Shown here piece after piece: positions 51,805 to 61,264 of a stretch of 64,000 nt of DNA (within the stretch, counting starts at the first letter, position 1; each line of letters opens with the position of its first letter). The notes beneath the pieces were generated by a model. That model was given only the letters and a program-made list of their open reading frames with translations, was not told where the DNA came from and searched no databases. The stretch comes from Clostridiales bacterium CHKCI001 (GTDB taxonomy: Bacteria; Bacillota; Clostridia; Lachnospirales; Lachnospiraceae): assembly GCA_900045905.1 (NCBI GenBank), contig FCNS01000009.1, positions 1 through 64,000 of the forward strand, in the 5' to 3' direction. Made by a program: the position numbers and the translations under genes.

Positions 51805-53295
51805 TTACCTCCATGGATTTTCCGTTGGATAACGAACTCCCTTTGGTTGGTTGTATCCAATCTCGCTTGGCTCTACGCCAATATACTTAAATACTTCAAA
51901 TAATTCCTTTCCGAAATGTCCAAATGCTACTGCTCCATGATGCGGATAATTACCTTCGATTAAAACATGACGGTAAAATCTTCCCATCTCTGGGATTGCA
52001 AAAATACCAATTGATCCAAACGAATGTGTTTTTACTGGAAGTACCTCTCCCTGCGCAATATAGGCACGAAGCTTATTATCGGATGTACTCTGAAGACGAT
52101 AAAATGTAATTTCTCCTGGAATAATATCCCCTTCTAATGTTCCCTGTGTTACTTCCTCTGGAAGTGTTCTAGCCATAATCATCTGATACTTCATTTCACA
52201 GAAGGAAAGTTTCGAAGATGCAGTATTACCACAGTGGAATCCCATAAATACATCATCCGATGCATAGTTAAATTCTGGTTCAATTTCTTCCTTATATAAA
52301 TCATAAGGAACGGTATTATTAATATCCAAAAGTGTTACTGTATCTTGACTTACAACCGTTCCAATAAATTCACTCAAAGCTCCATAAATATCCACTTCAC
52401 AGGATACAGGAATTCCCTGATCGGTTAAACGGCTATTCACATAACAAGGTACAAATCCAAACTGTGTTTGGAATGCAGGCCAACACTTGCCAGCAATTGC
52501 AACATATTTTCTGTATCCCCTATGTTCTTCTACCCAATCTTTTAATGTCAGTTCATACTGCGCCAATTTAGCAAGAATTTCTGGTTTTTTATTTCCTTCA
52601 CCTAATTCTTGTTCCATTTCTTTTACAATAGCTGGAATTCTTTCATCTCCTGCATGTTTATGGAACGCCTCAAATAAATCCAATTCTGAATTTTCTTCAA
52701 TCTCTACACCAAGATTATAAAGCTGCTGAATCGGAGCATTACATGCAAGGAAATTCGTTGGACGCGGTCCAAAGCTAATAATTTTTAAATTACTTAAACC
52801 AATAATTGCTCTGGCAATCGGACGAAATTCTGCAATCCGATCCGCGCATTCCTGTGCTGTTCCAACTGGAGATTCTGGAATATATGCTTTTACACCGCGC
52901 AGTTTTAAATTATAGCTGGCATTTAACATTCCACAATAAGCATCTCCTCGTCCCTGAGTCAAATTATTTTTCGATTCTTCCGCTGCTGCGATAAACATTT
53001 TTGGTCCATCAAAATGTTTTGCCAATAATGTTTCTGAAATCTCTGGTCCAAAGTTTCCAAGATATACTACCAAAGCATTACATCCTGCCGCTTTGATATC
53101 TTCCAATGCTTGTACCATATGTATTTCACTCTCTACAATACAAATTGGACATTCATAGATACCTGTATCTCCATATTTTTCCTTATATGCTTGTATCACA
53201 GCCTTTCTTCTATTAACGGAAAGACTCTCTGGAAAACAATCTCTGCTAACTGCTACAACTCCAATTTTTAATTCTGGAATATTATTCATAATCAT
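51805..53295 (-). CDS. L-fucose/L-arabinose isomerase-family protein
   Basis: 496 residues of the FucI/AraA-like superfamily: an N-terminal Rossmann-type region (LVVYLGNFGPEISETLL), a central RAIIGLSNLKIISFGPRP region, a metal-site region (EVDIYGALSEFIG) and a C-terminal MGFHCGNTASSK. Converts an aldose to a ketose in the cytoplasm. Coupling to a xylulokinase-type enzyme suggests a pentose such as D-arabinose or xylose; not typical XylA or AraA. Substrate unproven. Confidence 0.87.
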   Translation of the reverse strand: MIMNNIPELKIGVVAVSRDCFPESLSVNRRKAVIQAYKEKYGDTGIYECPICIVESEIHMVQALEDIKAAGCNALVVYLGNFGPEISETLLAKHFDGPKMFIAAAEESKNNLTQGRGDAYCGMLNASYNLKLRGVKAYIPESPVGTAQECADRIAEFRPIARAIIGLSNLKIISFGPRPTNFLACNAPIQQLYNLGVEIEENSELDLFEAFHKHAGDERIPAIVKEMEQELGEGNKKPEILAKLAQYELTLKDWVEEHRGYRKYVAIAGKCWPAFQTQFGFVPCYVNSRLTDQGIPVSCEVDIYGALSEFIGTVVSQDTVTLLDINNTVPYDLYKEEIEPEFNYASDDVFMGFHCGNTASSKLSFCEMKYQMIMARTLPEEVTQGTLEGDIIPGEITFYRLQSTSDNKLRAYIAQGEVLPVKTHSFGSIGIFAIPEMGRFYRHVLIEGNYPHHGAVAFGHFGKELFEVFKYIGVEPSEIGYNQPKGVRYPTENPWR

Positions 53296-53304
53296 TTCTT
53301 CCTT

Positions 53305-53523
53305 TCACTCATTTAATGTAACCTTCTCAAACCCTTTTAACTCTTGTATTAGTTGATTTTCATTTCGATTTTTCGGAGCAAGATAGACTTGTACCGTTTC
53401 CTTTTCTGCAATCGTTCCAATCTTCATTACATCACACTTCACAAGCACAGTAATATCTTTTTTCTCTATTAATGAACTTCTATAAAAGAATTTTATATAC
53501 GAAAGTCCATAATCAAAACAGAA
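53305..53523 (-). pseudogene. GH3 beta-glucosidase C-terminal remnant
   Basis: The last ~72 residues of a 110-codon frame match the end of GH3 enzymes: F-D-Y-G-L-S-Y-I-K-F (normally PFGYGLSYTTF) and then the Fn3-like block VQVYLAP...QLIQELKGFEKVTL. The catalytic barrel is missing and the domain stops early at a TGA. The rest of the frame (to 53637) shows no GH3 likeness. It lies 10 nt before the isomerase start, so the parent enzyme may once have released the sugar handled by the downstream genes. Confidence 0.75.
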
Positions 53524-53651
53524 CTGTAGTGCTATCTGAAATGTATCATTTATAGCAATGTCCAACAAATACTCCTTAAATAATCGAATTAACTTAGTGA
53601 TAAAAGCTGCCATTATACAAAATATATGGCGTGGCAACTTTTCCTTGTCAA

Positions 53652-54686
53652 TTATAAGTTACTTTTTATTTTTCGATCCTCTTTCCAATAGATCTTCCTC
53701 TGTCTCTCATCTAGAGACTCAATAAATCTTCGTTTAAAAATCAGAAATTCCTCTAAATCCATTAGTACATGATACAGTTTTGCACGATTTTCAAACTCTT
53801 CCCTGTCTTTGGGCAAATCCTCTTCTTTCATCTCCTCAAAGACTTGTTCCAACCTATGAATTTGTTTTACTGGATCATTCATCTCCTCTACATAATCTTT
53901 TAAGTAAATAATGTACTCTCCAACAATTTGAGCCTGTTTTGGTAAGCTTCGAATCCTTTTCATTTCATAATGCAGGTTGTGAAGAACATTGCATTGCTTT
54001 GTACGCATTTCAAAGTAATGAATATAATAGCTTGGATGTGACTGGAATGTATTATTCTGATATTCATAAGCCATATCTGTATAAGTTTCCAGATCATTTT
54101 CCAGTTTAATAATATCGTCCCATACATTTCCTTCTATTGTCTCATTAAAAAGATATGCGGCCAATTTTTCTAAAATCCGTTTTAATTCACTTTCTGCATA
54201 CCGCATATTTCGGATAATTCTGCTTTTTTGACTTCCATTATCTTGAATTAAATTCAATAAAATAGCCAAAGAAATTCCTATCATAACAAGCATAAATTCA
54301 TTTACAATAGAATGAAATCCAAAATCATGTGTTGTCAAAAAATGTGTACCAATTACAGAATTTACTGAGATAGTAGCTTTCCACCCCAACCATTCTAATA
54401 TCGCCACTATCAAAAATGTAAATAAACCATATGCCAGCCAATCACTTTGAATATTACGGAAGAAGATCCAAGAAAGAAACACAGAAATCAGAAATGTTAA
54501 AATTCTGAAACCAGAAAGTTTTAGTGTCTCCCATCTAGTTGTTACAATTGTAAGTAACGTAATCGTTCCTGCCGATGTAGCAAATTCTAGATTCAGCTGC
54601 ATGGCAATATAAATCGCAATGCAGCTCCCTATTGCTATTTTCAAAGCTAGTACTAATGTTCTTGTTAGCTTTACCCTTTTAGAAAT
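53652..54686 (-). CDS. aromatic acid exporter (FUSC-like) family protein
   Basis: About 344 residues if started at ATT (54686): four to five N-terminal helices (to about residue 140), then a long helical cytosolic domain (ArAE_1_C-like, with EMRTKQCNVLHNLHYEMKRI). A consensus AAGGAGG lies 7 nt ahead of the ATT, and the residues so gained (SKRVKLTRTLVLALK) fit the basic start of the family. A TTG at 54644 has no ribosome-binding site. Relatives are putative exporters of aromatic acids; role unproven. Confidence 0.8.
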   Translation of the reverse strand: MSKRVKLTRTLVLALKIAIGSCIAIYIAMQLNLEFATSAGTITLLTIVTTRWETLKLSGFRILTFLISVFLSWIFFRNIQSDWLAYGLFTFLIVAILEWLGWKATISVNSVIGTHFLTTHDFGFHSIVNEFMLVMIGISLAILLNLIQDNGSQKSRIIRNMRYAESELKRILEKLAAYLFNETIEGNVWDDIIKLENDLETYTDMAYEYQNNTFQSHPSYYIHYFEMRTKQCNVLHNLHYEMKRIRSLPKQAQIVGEYIIYLKDYVEEMNDPVKQIHRLEQVFEEMKEEDLPKDREEFENRAKLYHVLMDLEEFLIFKRRFIESLDERQRKIYWKEDRKIKSNL

Positions 54687-54941
54687 ACCTACTCCTCCTT
54701 TCTTTTATTTTTTATAGTATAGCAAGTTTTTTCTTTTAAGTCTATATTCAACTAATAATTCCCTATTTTTTTCTGAAATCCAATCATCATAACAGTTTAC
54801 CATAAGAAAATAAATTATTCATTACAGAAAATAGTAGAATAATTTCTGAAATGATAGGAGGAGTGGAAGCAATTCCTTCAAACATTTTGATTTCATACAT
54901 TTCTCTTCTGAAGCAGTCCTCCTCTCATTCTATCCAAACAG

Positions 54942-56036
54942 CTATGCTCCAAAATAGGTCGAAATTTCTTCCATTCTTTGAATCTGATTTACATGAAATG
55001 GACATCTAGAATTACAATGACCACATTTGATGCAATCCTCTGCTTTTTTCTCTAAATTAATATAATGATCCTTTGCCAAGTCATCTCCTGCCAAAGCAAG
55101 ATCATAATATTTATTAATTAGTCCCACATCTAGTCCCACTGGACATGGCTGACAATGATTACAATAAACACAGACTCCCGCCGCATCCTGAGGTGTAAAG
55201 TTTCCTAAGATAGAATAGTCCTTTTCTTTTTCTTCTGCCTGCAAAAATCCTAAAATTCGTTTCAGATCCTTTTTGTTTCGTATCCCAGGAAGAACAGTCA
55301 GCACCCCTGGCTTATCCAACGCATATTGAATACACTGATACTCTGTCATCGCTTCTTTAAATGGAGAAGTTTTTGCATTTAATAACTGTCCTCCACTAAA
55401 TGCTTTCATAACAGAAATTCCAACACCTTCTGCTTCACAACGCCGATACATTGCCATTCGTTCGTCTACACTTCCAATGGCATACTCACCATGTCGATAA
55501 TCATAAGCTGGATTAATACTAAACATAAGCATATCAATCAGCTGCTTATCCAATACTTGATTTACAATGTCTGGTGTATGCGAAGATAATCCAATATGAT
55601 GGATTACTCCTTCTTTTTTTAACTGCTGAATATAATCTAAAACTCCATTTGACATAATCTGATTCCAATCTGTTCGCTCATCAATACAATGAATAAAACC
55701 AAAATCAATATAATCTGTTTTTAGAGATTTCAGCTGCCAATCCATCGATCGTTTTATTTCATCCAGCTTTGTGGTCCAGCTATATTTTCCAGTTTTATAA
55801 TTTGCTCCAAAATGAATTTGAAAATAGACACGATCCCTATTTCCAGATATTGCCCGCCCATAAGCTGGAAAAGGTGCTGCATCGGCAGATGCCATATCAA
55901 AATAGTTCACTCCACTTTCTAATGCTAATGCAATGGTTTCTTCTATTTCTTTTTCATCTGCCATTCCAATCGCACTGCTACCAATACCAATAATACTAAT
56001 TTGTTCCGTTCCTTTCGGAACTTTTCGATATTCCAT
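54942..56036 (-). CDS. aldo/keto reductase with 4Fe-4S domain
   Basis: 364 residues: an aldo/keto reductase barrel (1-285; GVNYFDMASAD and IDFGFIHCID) followed by a ferredoxin-like domain with CVYCNHCQPCP and CIKCGHCNSRCP, i.e. two [4Fe-4S] sites. Note that the classical active-site tyrosine position after NYFD-M is not obvious, as in others of this group. Probably a redox enzyme using reduced cofactors. AGGAGG precedes the ATG. Confidence 0.9.
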   Translation of the reverse strand: MEYRKVPKGTEQISIIGIGSSAIGMADEKEIEETIALALESGVNYFDMASADAAPFPAYGRAISGNRDRVYFQIHFGANYKTGKYSWTTKLDEIKRSMDWQLKSLKTDYIDFGFIHCIDERTDWNQIMSNGVLDYIQQLKKEGVIHHIGLSSHTPDIVNQVLDKQLIDMLMFSINPAYDYRHGEYAIGSVDERMAMYRRCEAEGVGISVMKAFSGGQLLNAKTSPFKEAMTEYQCIQYALDKPGVLTVLPGIRNKKDLKRILGFLQAEEKEKDYSILGNFTPQDAAGVCVYCNHCQPCPVGLDVGLINKYYDLALAGDDLAKDHYINLEKKAEDCIKCGHCNSRCPFHVNQIQRMEEISTYFGA

Positions 56037-56396
56037 ATTAATTCCTCCTATTCCAACTATTTCTTAATATCCAAGTTCCTCCAGCCAATTTTCAATATCC
56101 TGCTGGGAAGATGCTGCATCTTCTTCTCCTCCATTATAAATACAAACGCCCACATGATTAATTGCTTCATTTCATGAATTGTCACTTATTCATCTTCTCT
56201 ATCCGGCTGAAAAAAATAATGCAAATGTTTCAGAAAATTTTTTCTACTACATTTACATTATAACTGAACCAATATTCTGCGTCTAATACTTTATTTTTAT
56301 CGACCGAAATACTTTTTAAGCATATCATTTTTATCTCTTCAGTCTTTATCAAATACAAATTTTCAAATCCCAAGGTAGGAGGACATATTGATACAG
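56037..56396 (-). other. spacer holding a flavodoxin-like C-terminal remnant
   Basis: A frame ending at TAA (56064-56066) reads EAINHVGVCIYNGG followed by S-Q-Q-D-I-E-N-W-L-E-E-L-G, like the C-terminus of flavodoxins. It is closed upstream by a stop near 56170, so only ~34 codons remain. A further frame at 56230-56478 overlaps the LysR gene and I do not support it. The rest of the stretch shows nothing else. Confidence 0.45.
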
Positions 56397-57284
56397 TCAC
56401 CTCATAGTGGTTTTCAACATGTTGATTTCCTGAATAAATAGAGAAGTTGCCGGTGAAAACAAATGATTCTTTTTCCAAATCAAAACACTTCGTGTCGTAT
56501 GTTCTGGAACAATTGGAATAAACCGAAGATTAGAACTATTACGGATTGCCAAAGCCCCTTCCAAACAAAACGCACATCCCAGTCCTTCCTCAACCAGAAA
56601 CACAGCATTCGAAAGTAACGTATAACTTAATGGGATTTTTAAATCTTTTTCTTCCCTCCCAAGCCAGTTTAAAATTTCATCCCTTACTTTTTCTCGAAGT
56701 GGTAAGATTAGAGGATATTCTAACAGTTCTTGTGGCGATATAGATTTATGTTCTGCCAGTGGATGATCTGCCCTCATAAGAACTCCCCATACCTCTTTCT
56801 GCGAAAGCCGAACAAAATCATATTTGACTGTATCAACTGGTTCCAATAGCAGACCAATATCTACTAATCCTTTGTCAATCCGATCCTTAATATTATCCGC
56901 CATCTCATTATACATGTGAAATTGAACCAGCGGATATTTTTCAGAAAACTGCTTAATTACTTTTGCAAGCAAACGACTTCCTACTGCTTCTGTAGCTCCT
57001 ATCGAAATAAGACCGCTAATGGAATCATTTTTTTCAATAAATGCCTGTTCAACCCGATCTGCTAATTCCACAATTTCTTCTGCACGTTGCTGAAAAAAAA
57101 TCCCATCATCAGTCAAAGTGAGTCCCTTTTTTCCACGAATTATAAGTGTAGTTCCTAGCTCTCTTTCTAAATCCATCAATTGACGGCTGAGAGTTGGCTG
57201 TGTCACATGCAGGATATCGGCAGCTCTAGTAATATTGCCTTCACCAACGGCTGTTAAAAAATAGCGAAGTGTCCGAAGTTCCAT
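56397..57284 (-). CDS. LysR-family transcriptional regulator
   Basis: 295 residues: N-terminal winged helix-turn-helix (RYFLTAVGEGNITRAADILHVTQPTLSRQLMDLE) and a C-terminal effector-binding domain (from about 90). Close to the AKR and flavodoxin-like genes, it likely controls them or the AKR/CMD pair on the other side. Its own promoter at 57315-57343 reads away from the AKR/CMD operon's end. Confidence 0.94.
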   Translation of the reverse strand: MELRTLRYFLTAVGEGNITRAADILHVTQPTLSRQLMDLERELGTTLIIRGKKGLTLTDDGIFFQQRAEEIVELADRVEQAFIEKNDSISGLISIGATEAVGSRLLAKVIKQFSEKYPLVQFHMYNEMADNIKDRIDKGLVDIGLLLEPVDTVKYDFVRLSQKEVWGVLMRADHPLAEHKSISPQELLEYPLILPLREKVRDEILNWLGREEKDLKIPLSYTLLSNAVFLVEEGLGCAFCLEGALAIRNSSNLRFIPIVPEHTTRSVLIWKKNHLFSPATSLFIQEINMLKTTMR

Positions 57285-57314
57285 GTGTGATTCCCCCTAT
57301 CTTTCAATGTTTTT

Positions 57315-57343
57315 ATTATATCACATCCATACAAAAAGCTCAA
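57315..57343 (-). promoter_or_regulatory. promoter of the LysR gene
   Basis: Minus-strand TTGAGC (57338-57343), 17 bp, TATAAT (57315-57320), about 30 nt ahead of the ATG. Confidence 0.72.
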
Positions 57344-57520
57344 CAATCCTGTTTTTTGATTGTCACACATGTCGTTCCGTATTCTTCCCCTTTTCAATCA
57401 TTCACTGATAGCTCGCACCATCCAAATCAACTATACTCAGCATTGCTGACCACCACATGAGACTGACATATTATTGGTGGTATGAAAAATAAGTAAAACA
57501 AATGCCAAAGACGAAAAAAT

Positions 57521-57552
57521 AGCTGCATCCCCTTTTCAAAGAGGATGCAGCT
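57521..57552 (-). terminator. terminator after the CMD gene
   Basis: AGCTGCATCC and GGATGCAGCT form a perfect stem (with CTC/GGG extension), followed by ATTTTTT on the minus strand. Confidence 0.88.
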
Positions 57553-57573
57553 CCGTCTACTAGTTAATAGATT

Positions 57574-58263
57574 TTAATCATTTTCTGCCGCTTTATTCAC
57601 ACATGTTAATGCATTTAAGCTGCGTGGGTATCCAATGTATGGCAAGCATTGGGAAATTACTCGAATCAGAAATTCTTTATCATTTCCAATTCGCATATTT
57701 CCTGCTGCATGACTCGTTAACTGTGGTTCACAGCCTCCTTGTGCAGCCAGAAAACAAAACGTAATCAGTTCTCTTTGCTTAAAATCAAGTCCCGTTCTTG
57801 TATAATAATCTCCAAAACAGTTCGCAGCAAGCCAGCGATTAATATGTCCTTTTTTCCAAAATCCTTTCATACTCTCGCCAAAAATATCAACTTGCGCTTG
57901 CGCACCTTTCTCCAAACGATTTTCCAATGTAGTGGTGGCCTGTCCTTCTAAAGGCATCGCAATATTTCTTTCTCTAAATATTTCATTGGTAGCCATTAAA
58001 AATGGAAGCATTCTTCCAATTCCCACATAATCAGTCGATTGATATACGATTTCTTTTACCATTACAGGAGTTAATCCTTTGTCCAATGCTTCTGGCAAAA
58101 TAAGTTTATACGCATCGACCCCTTGACATCCAATTAATGTAGATAAAATAGCCATATACCTTGTTATATCATCTAACTGTTGATCTTCTTCTTTTTCAAC
58201 TTCTTTACAAAAATATTCTAATCTTTCAACAAATTCTGGATCTGTTTCATATAAATGTTTCAC
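57574..58263 (-). CDS. carboxymuconolactone decarboxylase-family protein
   Basis: About 229 residues with two CMD-like halves: KLILPEALDKGLTPVMVKEIVYQSTDYVG and a second block with QRELITFCFLAAQGGCEPQLTSHAAGN. Starts at GTG 58263 after GAAAGGAAAG, one base pair beyond the end of the upstream AKR; the longer frame inside that gene is not supported. CMD proteins include alkylhydroperoxidase-like enzymes, but only one cysteine (C-E-P) is visible here, so peroxidase activity is doubtful. Confidence 0.87.
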   Translation of the reverse strand: MKHLYETDPEFVERLEYFCKEVEKEEDQQLDDITRYMAILSTLIGCQGVDAYKLILPEALDKGLTPVMVKEIVYQSTDYVGIGRMLPFLMATNEIFRERNIAMPLEGQATTTLENRLEKGAQAQVDIFGESMKGFWKKGHINRWLAANCFGDYYTRTGLDFKQRELITFCFLAAQGGCEPQLTSHAAGNMRIGNDKEFLIRVISQCLPYIGYPRSLNALTCVNKAAEND

Positions 58264-58264
58264 T

Positions 58265-59314
58265 TTATTCTTTCCTTTCAAACGTTTGATCTCCAACCGA
58301 CCATACTGGTTTTTCCTGACGTGGTTTAGAACTATTTTGCGCCATAACTCCAACTAAACTATGTGGTACATAAGCCTCTTCTAAATACGCAATCTCATCA
58401 TCGCTTAACACAACTTCCACAGCTTTTGCAGCTCCTTCAATATGATGGAACTTTGTAGCTCCCACAACTGGAGCTGTTACTTTTGTTAAAAGCCACGCTA
58501 ATGCAATCTCTGTCATAGAAATTCCTTTTTGATCGGCTAACTCTGCTACTCTACTAATAATAACTTCATCCTGCTCTTTTGTTTTATCATATTTAAATTT
58601 TGCATAACTATCTTCTTCTAATCTCTTGGAACTTTCTCCTAAATGTTTCGCAAGACGTCCTCCTGCCAATGCACTATAAGGAGTCAATGCAATATTTTCC
58701 TCTCTACAATAAGGAATCATTTCTCGCTCCTCTTCTCGGAAAATCAAGTTATAATGTCCTTGAATCGAAACGAATTTTGCAAATCCTTCCTTCTCTGCCA
58801 ACGCATTAGCTTTTGCTAATTGCCATGCAAAACAATTGGAAATTCCAATATAACGGGCTTTTCCAGACTTCACAACACGATTCAATCCATCCATAATTTC
58901 ATAAAGCGGCGTTTGATAATCCCACATATGATAAATATATAAATCCACGTAATCCATTCCAAGATTTTTTAGACTTTGGTTTATCATACGTTCAATATGT
59001 TGTTGCCCACTAATTCCACTTTCAATATCTTCTTGTGTTCGAGGTAAAAATTTAGTAGCCACTACTACATCTTCTCTTCTTGCATAATCTCGGAGTGCTC
59101 GTCCTACATACTGCTCACTTGTTCCACTCTGATACGAAATTGCTGTATCAAAGAAATTAACTCCCAACTCTAAGCCTCTTTTAATGATTTCTCTGGAATG
59201 CGTTTCATCTAATGTCCATGTATGCTGTCCTTTTTTGGCATCGCCAAATCCCATACAGCCCATACAAATACGAGAGACATTTAAATCAGAATTTCCTAAT
59301 TTTTTATATTTCAT
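58265..59314 (-). CDS. aldo/keto reductase
   Basis: 349 residues. NAD(P)H-dependent barrel with GVNFFDTAISYQSGTSEQYVGRAL (Asp and Tyr), catalytic Lys in VVATKF, YIYHMWD (His) and the C-terminal cofactor block GATKFHHIEGAAKAV. Reduces aldehydes or ketones. GGAGG precedes the ATG. Immediately followed by a CMD-like gene, a common pair in Firmicutes. Confidence 0.93.
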   Translation of the reverse strand: MKYKKLGNSDLNVSRICMGCMGFGDAKKGQHTWTLDETHSREIIKRGLELGVNFFDTAISYQSGTSEQYVGRALRDYARREDVVVATKFLPRTQEDIESGISGQQHIERMINQSLKNLGMDYVDLYIYHMWDYQTPLYEIMDGLNRVVKSGKARYIGISNCFAWQLAKANALAEKEGFAKFVSIQGHYNLIFREEEREMIPYCREENIALTPYSALAGGRLAKHLGESSKRLEEDSYAKFKYDKTKEQDEVIISRVAELADQKGISMTEIALAWLLTKVTAPVVGATKFHHIEGAAKAVEVVLSDDEIAYLEEAYVPHSLVGVMAQNSSKPRQEKPVWSVGDQTFERKE

Positions 59315-59401
59315 TTTTTTCCTCCTAACTCTACATTAGTTACTGCATAAAAAGAATTTCCTTACTTTGCTACCTGCCCATTGACAACTCTTTTGTAGTA
59401 T

Positions 59402-59431
59402 ATTATAACTCGCTTTCCTGGTTCATGTCTA
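59402..59431 (-). promoter_or_regulatory. candidate promoter of the AKR/CMD pair
   Basis: Minus-strand TAGACA (59426-59431), 18 bp, TATAAT (59402-59407). The weak -35 and long spacer would suit an activator-controlled promoter. Confidence 0.5.
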
Positions 59432-59577
59432 ATACCTATAAATTATTATCTATCATACATATACTGTATAATAAAACGCTCATCACGGCTAAGAGAATGA
59501 ATTAAAAAACTATGGTATTGAATTAAACTGATTTTAACATCATATTCTCGTTTCATAATTATAACTTTCTTATATTA

Positions 59578-60189
59578 TTATTTCTTCTTTTGCTCTGAAT
59601 AGTATTCTTCTAACTGGTTTTTCCAATAGGTATGATCAGTTTCATTAATGACCCGAAGCACTCTACATGGGTTTCCTGCTGCAATCACTCCATCTGGTAT
59701 ATCTTTTGTTACAACTGAACCCGAACCGATTACTACATTATTTCCAATATGAACGCCAGGATTTATAACAACATTTCCGCCAATCCATACATCATTTCCA
59801 ATTGTAACTTTTTTCGCATACTCCAGCTTTGTATTTCGGACAACCGCATCAATTGGATGTGCTGCTGTATAAATACTTACTCTAGGTGCAAGAAATACAT
59901 TATTTCCAATTACAACTTCTGCTTCATCCAAAATTAGCAATTCTGTATTAGCATAGAAATTTGCACCAATAAAAATTTTATTACCATGATCACAGTAAAA
60001 TGGAGGCTCAATATATCCGCCCTCTCCCAATCCACCAAATAACTCTTTTAGTAAAAGCATCCTTTCCTCTGCCTCTTTCCAAGACATAGAATTAAACTTA
60101 CTTAGTATTTCTTTACATGTTCCCCAGTTTGACTCAACTTGATATGGGTTATATAATTTTCCTGATAACATACGCTGTTTTTCTGTCAT
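59578..60189 (-). CDS. sugar O-acetyltransferase (Maa/LacA type)
   Basis: 203 residues of left-handed beta-helix (hexapeptide repeats such as IGNDVWIGGNVVINPGVHIGNNVVIGSGSVV). The catalytic His is in YTAAHPID, and the N-terminal Mac domain (QRMLSGKLYNPY) is present. Transfers acetyl from acetyl-CoA to a sugar 6-OH. Starts at ATG 60189 overlapping the stop of the upstream gene (ATGA), so translationally coupled. Last gene of the operon. Confidence 0.92.
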   Translation of the reverse strand: MTEKQRMLSGKLYNPYQVESNWGTCKEILSKFNSMSWKEAEERMLLLKELFGGLGEGGYIEPPFYCDHGNKIFIGANFYANTELLILDEAEVVIGNNVFLAPRVSIYTAAHPIDAVVRNTKLEYAKKVTIGNDVWIGGNVVINPGVHIGNNVVIGSGSVVTKDIPDGVIAAGNPCRVLRVINETDHTYWKNQLEEYYSEQKKK

Positions 60190-60662
60190 GATAAATTCCT
60201 CTTTTCTTTCAATCCATTTTTTAACCAATCCATTGGGATATCTGCACTTGGATATCCTGCAATCAAAATAGCTTGAGCATGAACACCATAATCTCCTGTT
60301 TGCACCACTGCCTTACAACGATCACGCATTTGATAGTAATTTGGAATATATGGAATCTCATATAAGTTTTCCTTTCCTATAAGATTCTCCAAAAACATAT
60401 GATCTTTCGGATTCAACTCTGCCATAACATCTGTAATAATAGCACCTTCAAAATCTCCAACTTCTACTAACGTTGATACAATATCCTGAAAACTAGGAGA
60501 ACCTGTAACTGCTTCTAGATCTAGATATTCTACACTGGAATCAAGTGGATATAACGCTTTTTCAGAAGTTCCACTTCCAGCATCAGCAATAAAAAGCATT
60601 TCACCATGTCGAATACTTGCTACAATTGCAGCAAGACGTTCATTCAAAATTCGTTTTTTCAT
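60186..60662 (-). CDS. RbsD/FucU-family sugar mutarotase
   Basis: 158 residues. The RbsD-type catalytic histidine is in IRHGEML, followed by IADAGSG; the C-terminal tail has the conserved Y-G-V-H-A-Q-A-I-L-I-A-G-Y-P. Interconverts ring or anomeric forms of a free sugar such as ribose or fucose. Lies between two acetyltransferase genes, with overlap at the downstream start. No ribose transporter or kinase is nearby, so the sugar is uncertain. Confidence 0.9.
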   Translation of the reverse strand: MKKRILNERLAAIVASIRHGEMLFIADAGSGTSEKALYPLDSSVEYLDLEAVTGSPSFQDIVSTLVEVGDFEGAIITDVMAELNPKDHMFLENLIGKENLYEIPYIPNYYQMRDRCKAVVQTGDYGVHAQAILIAGYPSADIPMDWLKNGLKEKRNLS

Positions 60663-60664
60663 TA

Positions 60665-61264
60665 TTATTTATTTCCTCCATTATTATCATTAGTAACTCG
60701 ATCGGATTCTGTAATGGCGCGAATTATACGACATGGATTCCCCAGTGCAAGTACATTCGCTGGAATGTCTTTTGTAACTACAGTTTTTGCTCCAATCACA
60801 CTTCCTTCTCCAATTGTCACTCCTGGAAGAATCGTAACATCCGCTCCAATCCAAACATTATCTCCAATTGTAATTGGAGCTGCCATCTCCAGCCCTATAT
60901 TTCTTTCTTGAAACATAAGTGGATGATTTGCTGTATACATTCCACAATTTGGTCCAATAAAACAGTGCTGCCCAATCGTGATTGTCGCTCCATCCATTAA
61001 ATACGCATTGTGATTGATAAACGTTTCATCTCCAATTATACAATTATAACCATAGTCTGTGTAGAATGTAGAAAGTATCGTTACATTTTTCCCCATATTA
61101 GGAAGTAGCTTTTTTAAAATCTCTTCTTTTTTCACTACATCAGTTGGATTTGTATGGTTATATTCAAAACAAAGATTTTCTGCCACTAAGCGTTCCTCTA
61201 AAAGTTCTTTATCATAATTGGCATCATACCAGAGTCCTTGTTTCATTTTTTCACGTTCTGTCAT
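60665..61264 (-). CDS. sugar O-acetyltransferase (Maa/LacA type), paralogue
   Basis: 199 residues with the same domain order as the gene two places downstream: Mac domain (EKMKQGLWYDANYD), left-handed beta-helix with MYTANHPLM (catalytic His) and IGDNVWIGADVTILPGVTIG. A diverged paralogue rather than a recent copy. Overlaps the ROK regulator stop (ATGA at 61261-61264). Second gene of the operon. Confidence 0.92.
   Translation of the reverse strand: MTEREKMKQGLWYDANYDKELLEERLVAENLCFEYNHTNPTDVVKKEEILKKLLPNMGKNVTILSTFYTDYGYNCIIGDETFINHNAYLMDGATITIGQHCFIGPNCGMYTANHPLMFQERNIGLEMAAPITIGDNVWIGADVTILPGVTIGEGSVIGAKTVVTKDIPANVLALGNPCRIIRAITESDRVTNDNNGGNK

Noticed and set aside
56230-56478. 82-codon minus-strand frame overlapping the LysR 3' end
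   Set aside because: It overlaps conserved LysR codons in another frame and has no start signal or known motif.
57269-57460. 63-codon plus-strand frame between the LysR and CMD genes
   Set aside because: No ribosome-binding site; it crosses the LysR promoter.
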